Shown: in pieces, positions 16,693 through 25,608 of the stretch
Layout of the letters: every line of letters starts with the position of its first letter
How positions within the stretch are numbered: the stretch's first letter is position 1
Assembly (NCBI GenBank): GCA_016795325.1
Contig: JAEUHY010000053.1
Coordinates: 293,301 to 357,300 of the forward strand
Direction of reading: 5' to 3'
Length of the DNA: 64,000 nucleotides
From: Planctomycetota bacterium
GTDB taxonomy: Bacteria > Planctomycetota > UBA1135 > GCA-002686595
Notes under the pieces: generated by a model
Told to the model about the DNA's origin: nothing
Database searches by the model: none
The model's input: only the letters and a program-made list of their open reading frames with translations
Program-made: the position numbers and the translations under genes

Positions 16693-19464
16693 TCACAGCT
16701 TGTACGCAGCCGCGCTCGGCTTGACGGCGCGTGCGAAGTGCAGCGGACGGCGCAACGCACCCTTCGCGGGCCGCGCCTTGGCGACCCACTCGCGGTACAC
16801 GTCCATCGACTTGGTCACGTCGACCACGACGTCGCCGTACCGGTCGTCCTTGTGCGCGCGCTCGACCTTCACCGCCTGGTGCCAGCAGTGCATGCCGCTG
16901 ATCGGATCGGGCTGCACCGGGAAGGTGAGGTTCTGGTGCACGCCGCCGTCGCTCCACCAGATGCGCTTGGAGTCGGGGTCGCTCGACTCGAAGGGCTTGA
17001 TGTCCTCCACGCGGCGGAAGCGGAAGCGGCCGGGGGAGAGCTCTTCGCGCACCGCGATCGGGCAGGCGTAGGTCTGGTCGTTCACGTCTTCGAACAGGCG
17101 CCAGCGACCGAGGTGGTGCGAGCAGGCGACGATGCCCGGGCGCATGCCTTCGGTGACCCACACCTTGTTCACGAAGTGGCCGATGCGCGTCGACACGCGC
17201 ACCAGGTCCATGGTCTCGACGCCGATGCGCTTGGCGTCTTCGGGATGGATCCACACCGGATTGGTGTTCGAGAGCTCGTAGAGCCACTTCGAGTTCGCCG
17301 AACGCGTGTGGATCAAGGTCGGCAGACGGAAGATCGGCACGAGCGCGTACTCGCCCTTGTTGACGTCCATCCGTTTGCGGTCGATGTGGCTCTCGATGTA
17401 CGCGGGCAGCGCGTACTCAGGCCAACCCCACTCGACCATCGTCGGCGAGTAGATCTCGCAGCGCTTCGAAGGCGTGGTGAAGCCCACGCGCGCCGCTCCG
17501 CCCGCCACGATGCCGATCGGCTTGCCGCCCTTGAGGATCGTGCCGTCGCCGCGATCCTCGCTGCCGTCGAGCTCCTGCGCGCCGAGCTTCTTGAGGTGCG
17601 CCTCCCAGGTGTCCTTGCGCACCAGGAACGCGCCGTGCGTGCGCATGTATTCGAGCGGCGTGAGCCCGTGCTTCTTCGCTTCCTCGGGCAGGCCCGGCAC
17701 CGAGTTCTCGAAGATCCACTGGTAGTACTCGTCGACCGTGATGCGCTGGCCTTTGCGGTAGGGCGACTCGTAGTACTTGCGCACGCCCAAGGACCCGTCG
17801 GGGTCGATGCGCCACGACAGGTTGATCCAGAACTCGTCCTCCTCCCAGACCTCGCCGGGGTTCGCCTGGTAGGTGAACTCCACCGGCTTGCCCATGCGCT
17901 CCATCGCGACGCGGAGCACGGGCTGACGGAAGCCGATCCACTGCGCGGCGTGCGTTTCCTGGCTCTGGAGGTCGTGGCGTTCGGCGCCGACGCCCATGGG
18001 CAGCACATAGTCGGCGTACTGCGCCGTCTCGCTCCACGTCGGCGTGAGCGCGGCGTGCAACTCCACCATCTTCTCGTCGCGCAGCACGTTCTCCCACACC
18101 ATGCCGTCCGGATTGGTCCAGACCGGGTTGTAGACGCGCGTGAAGTAGGCCGCGATCTTGCCGCGGCCCTCGAGCAGGAAGTGGGGGAGCAGGTAGCTGA
18201 GCTCGTGGTGCGAGAGCGGCCACTCCTTGGGATAGAGCAGCTCGTTCCACACCTCCTGCGGGCCGGGCTTCAAGAACGGCGGCGGGACGAACTTGTCCTG
18301 CGTGTTCATGTTCGTGCCGCCCTTGGTTCCCACCGAGCCGGTGAGCACGGTCAGGAACTGCAGGCAGCGCGCGACCTGCCAGCCGCCTTCGTTGCCCGAG
18401 GCCGCGTTGCGCCACACGTGCGAGGCGAACGCGCCGCGCGCGTTGCCGATCAGGCGCGCGACCTCGACGACGGTCTTCGCATCGATTCCGCACTCTTGCG
18501 CGGTCTTTTCGGGCGTCGCGAAGGCGTAGTGCGCCTTGAGCTTGGCGATGAAGGTCTCGAACGTACGCGGTTCGCCGGGGTGCAGCGCGTCCAGGAACTC
18601 GCGCCAGTTGACCCACTCTTCGAGGAACGGCGCATCGAACAGCCCCTCGTTCAGGATCACGTGCGCGAAGCCCAGGAGCAGCATCGCCTCGGTGCCCGGC
18701 CACGTCGCGAGCCAGTAGTCGCTCATCGACGCGGTGTTCGAGAGCCGCACGTCGACGGTGATGAGCTTCGCGCCCTTGAGCTTGCCGTCGATGATGCGTT
18801 GCGCGTGCGGGTTGAAGTAGTGGCCCGTCTCGAGGTGGCTCGAGAGCAGCAGGATCACCTTCGCGTTCTCGTGGTCGGGCGAAGGCCGGTCGGCGCCGGT
18901 CCACAACGCATAACCCAGGCGCGCCGCCGCGCTGCACACGTTGGTGTGGCTGTTGTGGCCGTCGACGCCCCAGCTCTGCAGCACGCGGTCCATGTAGCCG
19001 TCGTGGCCCGGCCGGCCGACGTGGTACATGACCTCGGTCCTTCGGCCCTCGACGAGCGCGGCGCGGATCTTGGCCGCGAAGGTGTCGAGCACGTGGTCCC
19101 AGCTCACGCGCTCCCACTTGCCCGAGCCGCGCGGCCCGACGCGCTTCATCGGGTAGAGGATGCGACCGGTGTCCTTGATCTGGTTGATCGTGGCCGGCCC
19201 CTTGGCGCAGTTGCGGCCGCGCGAGCCGGGGTGGAACGGGTTGCCCTCGACCTTCTGGATCGAGAGGTCCTTCTTGTCGACGTACGCGACCAGGCCGCAG
19301 GCCGCTTCGCAGTTGAAGCAGGTCGTCGGCACGAGCGTGTACTCGCGCTCGACGCGTTTGGGCCAGGCTTTCGCGTCGAGCTCGACCCAGTGGTCCCACT
19401 TGGCCGGCGGGGGGAAGTTCTCGATGGGGGTGACGCGCAGCGTGGCGGGGTCGTGGGCGCTCAT
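16693..19464 (-). CDS. Molybdopterin-dependent oxidoreductase catalytic subunit (DMSO reductase / CISM superfamily)
   Basis: A 923-aa bis-molybdopterin oxidoreductase. The N-terminal 4Fe-4S motif is complete: C49-x2-C52-x3-C56 (TTCFNCEAACG) and C86 (RGRNCAKG). The likely Mo ligand is Cys177 in SHTNVCSAAARLGY. Later signatures include YNPVWTNPDG, YADYVLPMG and the C-terminal cofactor-binding region with GVETMDLVRVSTRIG. No twin-arginine signal precedes the Cys cluster, so a cytoplasmic location is likely unless export is by partner. The redox substrate (polysulfide, tetrathionate, arsenic, sulfite or other) cannot be assigned. The obvious B/C partner is the FeS-NrfD fusion at 25609-27159, same strand but about 6.1 kb upstream, with unrelated genes between. 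Confidence 0.9.
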   Translation of the reverse strand: MSAHDPATLRVTPIENFPPPAKWDHWVELDAKAWPKRVEREYTLVPTTCFNCEAACGLVAYVDKKDLSIQKVEGNPFHPGSRGRNCAKGPATINQIKDTGRILYPMKRVGPRGSGKWERVSWDHVLDTFAAKIRAALVEGRRTEVMYHVGRPGHDGYMDRVLQSWGVDGHNSHTNVCSAAARLGYALWTGADRPSPDHENAKVILLLSSHLETGHYFNPHAQRIIDGKLKGAKLITVDVRLSNTASMSDYWLATWPGTEAMLLLGFAHVILNEGLFDAPFLEEWVNWREFLDALHPGEPRTFETFIAKLKAHYAFATPEKTAQECGIDAKTVVEVARLIGNARGAFASHVWRNAASGNEGGWQVARCLQFLTVLTGSVGTKGGTNMNTQDKFVPPPFLKPGPQEVWNELLYPKEWPLSHHELSYLLPHFLLEGRGKIAAYFTRVYNPVWTNPDGMVWENVLRDEKMVELHAALTPTWSETAQYADYVLPMGVGAERHDLQSQETHAAQWIGFRQPVLRVAMERMGKPVEFTYQANPGEVWEEDEFWINLSWRIDPDGSLGVRKYYESPYRKGQRITVDEYYQWIFENSVPGLPEEAKKHGLTPLEYMRTHGAFLVRKDTWEAHLKKLGAQELDGSEDRGDGTILKGGKPIGIVAGGAARVGFTTPSKRCEIYSPTMVEWGWPEYALPAYIESHIDRKRMDVNKGEYALVPIFRLPTLIHTRSANSKWLYELSNTNPVWIHPEDAKRIGVETMDLVRVSTRIGHFVNKVWVTEGMRPGIVACSHHLGRWRLFEDVNDQTYACPIAVREELSPGRFRFRRVEDIKPFESSDPDSKRIWWSDGGVHQNLTFPVQPDPISGMHCWHQAVKVERAHKDDRYGDVVVDVTKSMDVYREWVAKARPAKGALRRPLHFARAVKPSAAAYKL

Positions 19465-19646
19465 GGAGGAGCGGTACGTTACTCCATCGGCGCAGCCGCT
19501 GGACGTGCGTTCGCACGGAGTCGACGGACGTTCCCTGCGTCAGGTCGGTGCTCCAGCGCGCGCCCCCAGCGTTGGCGCAAGCACGGGCCTCGCAGTCACT
19601 TGCGGTCAGACTCCGGGCGCTCAGCGCCAGCCCATCCACGAGTTTT

Positions 19647-19671
19647 CTACTAGATTGCACCAGAATAGTAG
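19647..19671. promoter_or_regulatory. Possible operator upstream of fic: CTACTA-N13-TAGTAG
   Basis: An inverted repeat (CTACTA at 19647-19652, TAGTAG at 19666-19671) in a locally AT-rich stretch, ending 22 bp before the proposed GTG start of the Fic gene. The Fic product and its downstream neighbour both end in winged-helix-like segments, so autoregulation through this site is possible. Inference only. Confidence 0.4.
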
Positions 19672-19693
19672 TTGGCTAGTCTCGGGCGCCGCC

Positions 19694-21025
19694 GTGATCA
19701 CCAACCCGCCTCCGTCGCTGTCGCTCGCCGGCTCCGCCGCGCGCTTCCAGGAGGCGATCCTAGACGCGTCGAAGCTGCCGGGACCGAGCGTCGGCGAGCG
19801 CTACCACCACTGGCGCAAGTTGCGTCACCTCCAGCCGCCCGCCGGTTTGACGCACGAGCGGTGGTGGGACGCTCTCAAGATCCATCGATTGAGCGGCCGG
19901 CGAACGCCTCTGATCAGCACGTCCGGCCGGCCCTTCACGTTCCTGCCGGTCGACGCGGCGCTCGCGATGCTGCACGAGATCGACTCGAACCTGCGCGGCC
20001 AGATCGAACTGCCGGCGCCGGTCACAACGCAGGCCAATCGCGAGCGCTACCTCGTGTCTTCGCTCTCCGAAGAGGCGATCTCATCGAGCCTCCTCGAGGG
20101 CGCCGTGACGACGCGGCGCAAGGCCAAGGAACTCCTCGCCAGTCAGCGCGAGCCGCGCTCGGTCGGCGAGAAGATGGTGCTGAACAACTACCAAGCCATG
20201 AACTGGCTTCGGGAGCGGAAGGACGAACCGCTCACGAGCGAACTCGTCTTGGAACTCCACCAGCGCATGACAGCGGGCACGCTCGAGGTCCCAGACGCGG
20301 AGGGACGACTACGCCGGAACGTCGACGGCGAGGACATCGTGCTGCGAGCGCTCGACTCCGAGAACATCGTTCACACGCCGCCGCCCGCCGCAGAACTCGC
20401 TGCGCGGATGGAGACGATGTGCGCGTGGGCCAACGAGACGTCGAACGAGCCCTTCGTTCACCCCGTAGTTCGCTCGATCGTGCTGCACTTCTGGCTCGCC
20501 TACGATCACCCCTTCGTCGACGGCAACGGGCGCACCGCGCGCGCGTTGTTCTACTGGTCCATGCTGCGCCACGGGTACTGGTTGGCGGAGTTCCTGCCGA
20601 TCTCACGGCTGTTCCTCAAGGCGCCCGCGAAGTACGCGAACGCGTTCCAGTACGTGGAGACGGATGAGGGTGACCTGACCTACTTCATCCTCTTTCAGCT
20701 GCGCGTGCTGCAACGCGCCGCCGACGACCTTCGAACGTATCTGGCGCGCAAGTCGAACGAGACGCGCGCAGTGACGGGGCTTCTGCGAGCGTCTGCGAAT
20801 CTGAACCACCGCCAGATCGATCTGCTCACGCACGCGCTACTCCACGATGGAACCGAGTACACCATCGAGTCCCATCGCCACAAGCACGGGGTCGTCTATC
20901 AGAGCGCCCGCAGTGATCTGCTGGATCTAGCGGCGCGAGGCGTGCTGATCCAACGCAAGGTGGGCCGCAAGCTGGTGTTCTTCCCCGCGACGGGACTCGA
21001 GACCAGGCTCCGACGACTTCGCTGA
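19694..21025 (+). CDS. Fic/DOC family protein with N-terminal inhibitory helix and C-terminal winged helix
   Basis: A 443-aa Fic-domain protein, probably an AMP-transferase (AMPylating or de-AMPylating a protein hydroxyl). The catalytic motif is perfect: HPFVDGNGRTAR, residues 272-283 (HxFx[D/E]GNGRxxR). An inhibitory-helix motif [S/T]xxxE[G/N] is present upstream of the core as S131-SLL-E135-G136, placing it in the class with N-terminal autoinhibition. The C-terminus (SARSDLLDLAARGVLIQRKVG) reads as a winged helix, as in the many Fic proteins that bind DNA. GTG 19694 is chosen as start because recognisable sequence begins there; no ATG is near. Codon use is less extreme in GC than in neighbours, and the + strand Fic/ASCH pair splits two - strand redox genes, which hints at insertion. 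Confidence 0.92.
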   Translation: MITNPPPSLSLAGSAARFQEAILDASKLPGPSVGERYHHWRKLRHLQPPAGLTHERWWDALKIHRLSGRRTPLISTSGRPFTFLPVDAALAMLHEIDSNLRGQIELPAPVTTQANRERYLVSSLSEEAISSSLLEGAVTTRRKAKELLASQREPRSVGEKMVLNNYQAMNWLRERKDEPLTSELVLELHQRMTAGTLEVPDAEGRLRRNVDGEDIVLRALDSENIVHTPPPAAELAARMETMCAWANETSNEPFVHPVVRSIVLHFWLAYDHPFVDGNGRTARALFYWSMLRHGYWLAEFLPISRLFLKAPAKYANAFQYVETDEGDLTYFILFQLRVLQRAADDLRTYLARKSNETRAVTGLLRASANLNHRQIDLLTHALLHDGTEYTIESHRHKHGVVYQSARSDLLDLAARGVLIQRKVGRKLVFFPATGLETRLRRLR

Positions 21026-21053
21026 AGCGCTCGGGAAAGGTGCATGACCCACG

Positions 21054-21656
21054 ATGATCCTGTTCGAGAAGCGCTTCCACGAAGGACTCACCAGCGGCGC
21101 AATCACGCTCACGTTCCGGCGTTGGGCGAGCGCGCGCGTCAAGCCCGGCGGGCGTTATCGCTGCCATCCGATCGGCGTGCTCGAGGTCGACGCCGTGCAG
21201 CAGGTGCGCGTGCGCGAGCTGACCGAGGAGGACGCTCGGCGCGCGGGCTTCGACTCGCTCGAGCAGATGCGCGAGTACTTGTCGCGCGGCGCGCCCCTGA
21301 AGGCTGCGGACGCGCTGTGGCGCGTCGAGTTCCACCACGGTGGCGACGGCGATCGTGTGCAGCTTGCGCTCGAGTCGAAGTTGAGCGCCGAGGACCTGGC
21401 CGCGATCGACAAGGCGCTCGCCCGCATGGATTCCAAGCGCGCGTGGACGGCGGAGACCCTGGACGCGATCGCCAAGCAGCCGCAGGTGGCGGCCTCGAAG
21501 CTCGCTGCGGCGCTCGGCCGCGAAACGCTGTCCTTCAAGGTCGATGTGCGCAGGCTCAAGAAGCTCGGGCTCACGCAGAGTTTCGAAGTCGGCTACGAGC
21601 TCTCACCGCGCGGGCGTTCGTACTGGGCCAAACGCGGCCGCAAGAGGTCGCGTTGA
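21054..21656 (+). CDS. ASCH-domain-like protein with C-terminal winged helix
   Basis: A 200-aa protein. The N-terminal ~100 residues (FEKRFHEGLTSGAITLTFR, VKPGGRYR, IGVLEVDAV) resemble ASCH/PUA-like RNA-binding domains. The C-terminal ~80 residues (WTAETLDAIAKQPQVAASKL, VDVRRLKKLGLTQS, YELSPRGRSYW) read as a winged helix. It lies 28 bp after the fic gene and is probably co-transcribed. ASCH proteins include RNA-binding factors and some nucleases; no catalytic residues can be assigned here. It could be an antidote or regulator of the Fic protein, but the sequence does not show this directly. Confidence 0.7.
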   Translation: MILFEKRFHEGLTSGAITLTFRRWASARVKPGGRYRCHPIGVLEVDAVQQVRVRELTEEDARRAGFDSLEQMREYLSRGAPLKAADALWRVEFHHGGDGDRVQLALESKLSAEDLAAIDKALARMDSKRAWTAETLDAIAKQPQVAASKLAAALGRETLSFKVDVRRLKKLGLTQSFEVGYELSPRGRSYWAKRGRKRSR

Positions 21657-21756
21657 GCGGGCGCGGGCCGGCGTCCGAGCCGCGCCGCGTGCGCGACCGA
21701 CGCCGCTTCGCCCCTGACCGGGGCCGCGTGCGCGCGTAGGCTTGGGCGCGAGTCCC

Positions 21757-23661
21757 ATGCTCGAATCCCGCTCCTCCGAGCTGCGTCGCGCGCCGCTCCT
21801 CGCCGCGCTCTGCGCCCTGCTCGCGTTCGCGGGCCTCGCCCTGTGGAGCGCGTGGGTCTGCGACGACGCCTACATCACGCTGCGCACGGTCCACAACTTC
21901 GTCAGCGGCGAAGGCCTGCGCTGGAACGTCGCGGAGCGTGTGCAGAGCTACACCCACCCGCTGTGGATGTTCGTGCTGTCCGCCGTCTACGCGCTGACGC
22001 GCGAGCCGTACTTCACGACGATCCTCACCAGCCTCGGTGTGTCCGTGGTCGCGGCCGTGCTGCTCGCCGTTTCGCTGCGCAGCTCCGGCTGGGGCGCGAG
22101 CTTCGCGCTCGTGGGCCTCGCGCTCTCCAAGGCCAGCGTCGACTACGCGACGAGCGGCCTCGAAAACCCCTTGCTGCACGTGTGGATCGGCGCGCTCGGT
22201 TGCCTGCTCGCCAGTCCCGCGCCGAACGAGCGCGCGCAACTGCTGCGGATCGGCCTGGTGGCGAGTCTCGCCGGTCTGACGCGGCTCGACGCTTTGGTGC
22301 TGTTCGCGCCCGTGCTCGCGCACGCCTGGTGGCGCGCGGGCGCCTGGCGCGCGAGCGGAGCGGTCGCACTCGCGTTCGCGCCGCTCGTCCTGTGGGAGCT
22401 GTTCTCGCTCGTCTACTACGGTACGCCCTTTCCCAACACCGCGCTCGCCAAGGAGCTGTGCTCGGAAGTTCCGCGCGCGACGCGGCTCGCCAACGGTTGG
22501 CGCTACTTGATCGATTCCGCGACACGCGATCCGCTGACCTTGCTCTGGATCGCGAGTGCGCTGGTCGTGGGTGTGCTGCGCAGCGGCGCCGCGCGCGCGC
22601 TCGCGCTTGGCGTGGGGCTCAACTTGCTCTACATCGTGTGGGTCGGCGGCGACTTCATGAGCGGTCGTTTCCTCACGGGCCCGTTCTTCGCCGCGACTTG
22701 GTTGCTGGGAAGCGCGGTGTCCGGCCTGCGCGCGCGGTGGGTCGCCTTGCTCGTCATCGTTTCCTTCGGCGCGAGCGCGTTGGCGCCGCACCCGACTTGG
22801 CGCAGCGGCGCCGAGCACAGCGACAAGTCGGGCGACGACGCCATCGCCGACGAGCGCGGCTACTACGCTCCGCGCACGGGCTTGTTCGCGCCCGGCCGCG
22901 CCACTTCGCGCATCCACGAGCTGCGGCCCGGTCCGCCGTCCGTTCCGCTGCGCGTCGAGGCCGGCGTCGGCTTCGCGGGCTACTCGGCGGCCCCGAGCAC
23001 GCACATCGTCGACAACTACGCGCTCGTCGATCCGTTGCTCGCGCGCCTGCCGGCCTCGGATCCCGACGCGCGGCCCGGACACCTCGAGCGGCGCATTCCG
23101 CGTGGTTATCTGCGCACGCTGCAGACCGGCGAGAACCACATCGAACACGCTGGCCTCGCGCGCTATTACGACAAGCTCGCGCTGGTGGTGCGTGGCGAAC
23201 TTTGGGATCCGCAGCGCTTGCTCGCGATTGTTCAGCTCAACCTCGGCAGCTTCAGCGCGTGGCGCAAGGCCTATGTCGACGAAGCGCACCGCGCGCCTCA
23301 CGTCGTCGACGCGCGCACGCTCGAGCGCGAACCGCGGCCCGGCGCGCCGTGGCATGCAGAAGGTCTGGTCGAGGTCGATGACCACGGCACGCGCGTGGTC
23401 TGGCCGCAGATCGTGCACCCCGCGCAGATCGAGCTCTCCGTCGACCAGAACGATCAGTACCGCGTCGTGCTCCGCCGCGGCGACGAGCGCGTCAAGGCGC
23501 TCGCGGTTCGCAACCGCGATCCGCAGCTCGAGAGCAAGGGCCAGGTCGTGCACACGCTCGAGCTCGCGGACGAGGTGCGCGAGCGCGGCTTCGACTCGCT
23601 CGAAATCGCTCCGCTGGGAGGCGACGGACTGCGCTCGCTGGGCCACGTGCGCCTGCGCTGA
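21757..23661 (+). CDS. Polytopic membrane glycosyltransferase (GT-C type, AftB-like)
   Basis: A 634-aa protein with ~10 predicted hydrophobic helices in the first 350 residues and a soluble C-terminal half. The motif CDDAYITLRTVHNF followed by NVAERVQSYTHPLW is characteristic of GT-C enzymes such as the mycobacterial arabinofuranosyltransferase AftB and related bacterial proteins; the acidic DD is the expected catalytic/metal site. These enzymes use polyprenyl-phosphate sugars on the outer face of the cytoplasmic membrane. The actual sugar and acceptor are unknown. ATG 21757 is preferred to TTG 21742. The stop codon lies inside a 16-bp triple tandem repeat (23657-23704). Confidence 0.8.
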   Translation: MLESRSSELRRAPLLAALCALLAFAGLALWSAWVCDDAYITLRTVHNFVSGEGLRWNVAERVQSYTHPLWMFVLSAVYALTREPYFTTILTSLGVSVVAAVLLAVSLRSSGWGASFALVGLALSKASVDYATSGLENPLLHVWIGALGCLLASPAPNERAQLLRIGLVASLAGLTRLDALVLFAPVLAHAWWRAGAWRASGAVALAFAPLVLWELFSLVYYGTPFPNTALAKELCSEVPRATRLANGWRYLIDSATRDPLTLLWIASALVVGVLRSGAARALALGVGLNLLYIVWVGGDFMSGRFLTGPFFAATWLLGSAVSGLRARWVALLVIVSFGASALAPHPTWRSGAEHSDKSGDDAIADERGYYAPRTGLFAPGRATSRIHELRPGPPSVPLRVEAGVGFAGYSAAPSTHIVDNYALVDPLLARLPASDPDARPGHLERRIPRGYLRTLQTGENHIEHAGLARYYDKLALVVRGELWDPQRLLAIVQLNLGSFSAWRKAYVDEAHRAPHVVDARTLEREPRPGAPWHAEGLVEVDDHGTRVVWPQIVHPAQIELSVDQNDQYRVVLRRGDERVKALAVRNRDPQLESKGQVVHTLELADEVRERGFDSLEIAPLGGDGLRSLGHVRLR

Positions 23662-23704
23662 CCCGCGGCGGCGCTGACCCGCGGCGGCGCTGACCCGCGG
23701 CGGC
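23657..23704. repeat. Three tandem copies of a 16-bp unit spanning a stop codon
   Basis: The unit GCTGACCCGCGGCGGC occurs at 23657, 23673 and 23689 without mismatch. The first copy contains the TGA of the glycosyltransferase gene (23659-23661). The array fills the gap to the convergent nuclease-fold gene ending at 23706. Confidence 0.95.
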
Positions 23705-23705
23705 G

Positions 23706-24680
23706 CTACGGCGCAGGGATCCGCAGCGTGACGACCAGCGGTCGGTGGTCGGATCCTGCGCCGGCGCCGAACTGTGCGCTGCGCACCTCGAGGCCGCGCG
23801 TGAACACGTGGTCGATGCGCACCAGCGGCGGCGTGGGCAGACCGCGGTAGCGTCCGAAGTTCGGAAAGCTCAGACCCAGGCCGGCGCCGCAGCGCGCGAA
23901 GGCGCTTTCGAAACCTGCGCGTTCGAGCGGCGCGAGCAGCGCGTTGCGCGGCCCGACGTTGAAGTCGCCGGCGATGAGCACCGGCCGCTCGCGCTGCGTT
24001 GTCCGCGCAAGTTCGGCGAGTTGCTCGTCGAAGTCTGTGAGCGGACCGAAGAACGCGACCGTCGCGCGTGCGTGGAGGTTCACGAAGGCAAGCTCGCCCC
24101 AGGGTGTTTCGACCACGCCGTGCACGCGCGTCGCGCCGTCGGGCTCGACGACGTGGCGCAGCTCGCGCAGCGCAAAGCGCGACAGCACGCCTTTTCCGCG
24201 TCGCCCGGCGGGCCGCAGCTCGCGAAACGGCGCGAGCGCATCGCCGCACGCAGCGAGGGCCGCGGCCTGCCCGTGGTCGAGCTCCTGGAGCAGCACGAGG
24301 TCGGCGTCGAGTTCCGCCAGCGCGTCGCACAGCGCCTGCGGCGACGCGAGGCCGTCGCCGACGTTGAAGGTGACGACACGCAGCTCGCCGTCCGCGCGGG
24401 ACGCGCTCAGTTCCTGCGAGCGCGAGAGCTGCGGCGAATGGAGCGCAATCCATACGCCGAGCAGCGCCAGATGCGCGGCGGACCACACGAGGCGTTGTGC
24501 GAAGGCCGACACAGCGATTCCGGCGAGCCACACGAACGCGCTGCACTCGTAGAAGTGCAGGACACTCGACAGCGGCCAAGCCCAGGGTCCGACGAGCGCT
24601 TGGAGGAGCGCGCCGAGCACGGTGGCGGCGGCGAACAGATCCGGCAGGCGCGCGAGGTGTGCTTTCGAAGGCAGCTTCAC
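23706..24680 (-). CDS. Membrane-anchored endonuclease/exonuclease/phosphatase (EEP) family protein
   Basis: A 324-aa protein. About three hydrophobic helices in the first 90 residues precede an EEP fold. The hallmark motifs are present in order: VVTFNVGDG, LLQELDH (metal Glu), FVNLHAR, IAGDFNVGPRN, RIDHVFT and GSDHRPLVVT (catalytic His). Members cleave phosphate esters in nucleic acids, phosphoinositides or other lipids. With a membrane-spanning N-terminus, the catalytic domain is probably extracytoplasmic and may act on a lipid or cell-surface ester. The start is set at GTG 24680 (MKLPSKAHLARLPD). The gene is convergent with the glycosyltransferase and divergent from the next membrane protein. 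Confidence 0.85.
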   Translation of the reverse strand: MKLPSKAHLARLPDLFAAATVLGALLQALVGPWAWPLSSVLHFYECSAFVWLAGIAVSAFAQRLVWSAAHLALLGVWIALHSPQLSRSQELSASRADGELRVVTFNVGDGLASPQALCDALAELDADLVLLQELDHGQAAALAACGDALAPFRELRPAGRRGKGVLSRFALRELRHVVEPDGATRVHGVVETPWGELAFVNLHARATVAFFGPLTDFDEQLAELARTTQRERPVLIAGDFNVGPRNALLAPLERAGFESAFARCGAGLGLSFPNFGRYRGLPTPPLVRIDHVFTRGLEVRSAQFGAGAGSDHRPLVVTLRIPAP

Positions 24681-24837
24681 GCGAACCACGCTAGAGAGCG
24701 CGTGAGCGCGGCGTGTCGCGCGTGCCGAGCGCCGTTGCGAGCGGTTGGTCGCGCTGCGTCGCTGCACGGCGTCGCGGCGTGAACGGGAGGGCGTGCGCGC
24801 GCGAGCGCACTAGACTTCGACGTGCTCGGAGAACTCG

Positions 24838-25587
24838 ATGCAAGATCTCCCGTCGCCCGAATCACACTCGCACCGCCGCCCTTCGCGGCTTGCGCGCGCG
24901 TCACGTTGGGCGCGCACGCTCGGGCGAGTGCTGTTCGGCGTCGCCGCGCCGCTCGTGTGCTTCGGCGTTTTGCTCCACGCTTCGCGTGAGACCTGGATGT
25001 GGCCGCTCGCACTTTTCGTCGTGACCTGCGTCGCGGCGTACGTGGCGTGCTGGGTGCGCGCGCCGCGCCAAGACGCTTTCGATGCGCTGCTGCGGGGCGC
25101 GATGATCGCCGCGACGATCTTCGCCGCGCCGTGGGGGCTCTTTTTCGGCGGCGTAGCGCTGCTGTTTGGCGTCCCGTTTGTCGTCCACATGCGCGACGGC
25201 GAGTCGATCGTGCTTCTGCTCCTCTCGTGCGGCGCTCCCGCAGGCTTTCTGGCCTACGCACACTCGCTCGACACTCGCTGGCGCGGCGCAGCGCCGTGGA
25301 GGCTGCGTCCAGGCCTCGCCTTGGCGGGCGCACTAGCTCCCGGCGCGCTATGTCTCGCGCTGTACATCGGCATCGACTCTCGAGCGTCCGCAGTGGAGCG
25401 CGCCATCATCGCCAACACAGTGGCCTTCGACGCCGACCTCCTCTGCTGGCGCTGGATCGCGCCAGAGCGTCGCTGGGGACGGATCGTGGACGCATGGACG
25501 ACAAGCACGCCGCAAGAACGGGCGCGGCTCGACGACGCTCACGAGGCGCTCACGGGCAGGCGCATCGTCGTGGACCTGGACGACTGA
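24838..25587 (+). CDS. Hypothetical polytopic membrane protein
   Basis: A 249-aa protein not recognised as a family member. After a basic N-terminus (HSHRRPSRLARASRWARTLG) there are five or six hydrophobic helices, for example VLFGVAAPLVCFGVLLHA, WPLALFVVTCVAAYVACWV and LALAGALAPGALCLALYIGI. A soluble C-terminal tail of ~70 residues ends acidic (RRIVVDLDD). It is divergent from the EEP gene and convergent with the FeS-NrfD gene (21 bp between stops). No function is proposed. Confidence 0.65.
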   Translation: MQDLPSPESHSHRRPSRLARASRWARTLGRVLFGVAAPLVCFGVLLHASRETWMWPLALFVVTCVAAYVACWVRAPRQDAFDALLRGAMIAATIFAAPWGLFFGGVALLFGVPFVVHMRDGESIVLLLLSCGAPAGFLAYAHSLDTRWRGAAPWRLRPGLALAGALAPGALCLALYIGIDSRASAVERAIIANTVAFDADLLCWRWIAPERRWGRIVDAWTTSTPQERARLDDAHEALTGRRIVVDLDD

Positions 25588-25608
25588 GGCCCAGAGCGGA
25601 GCGCGTGA

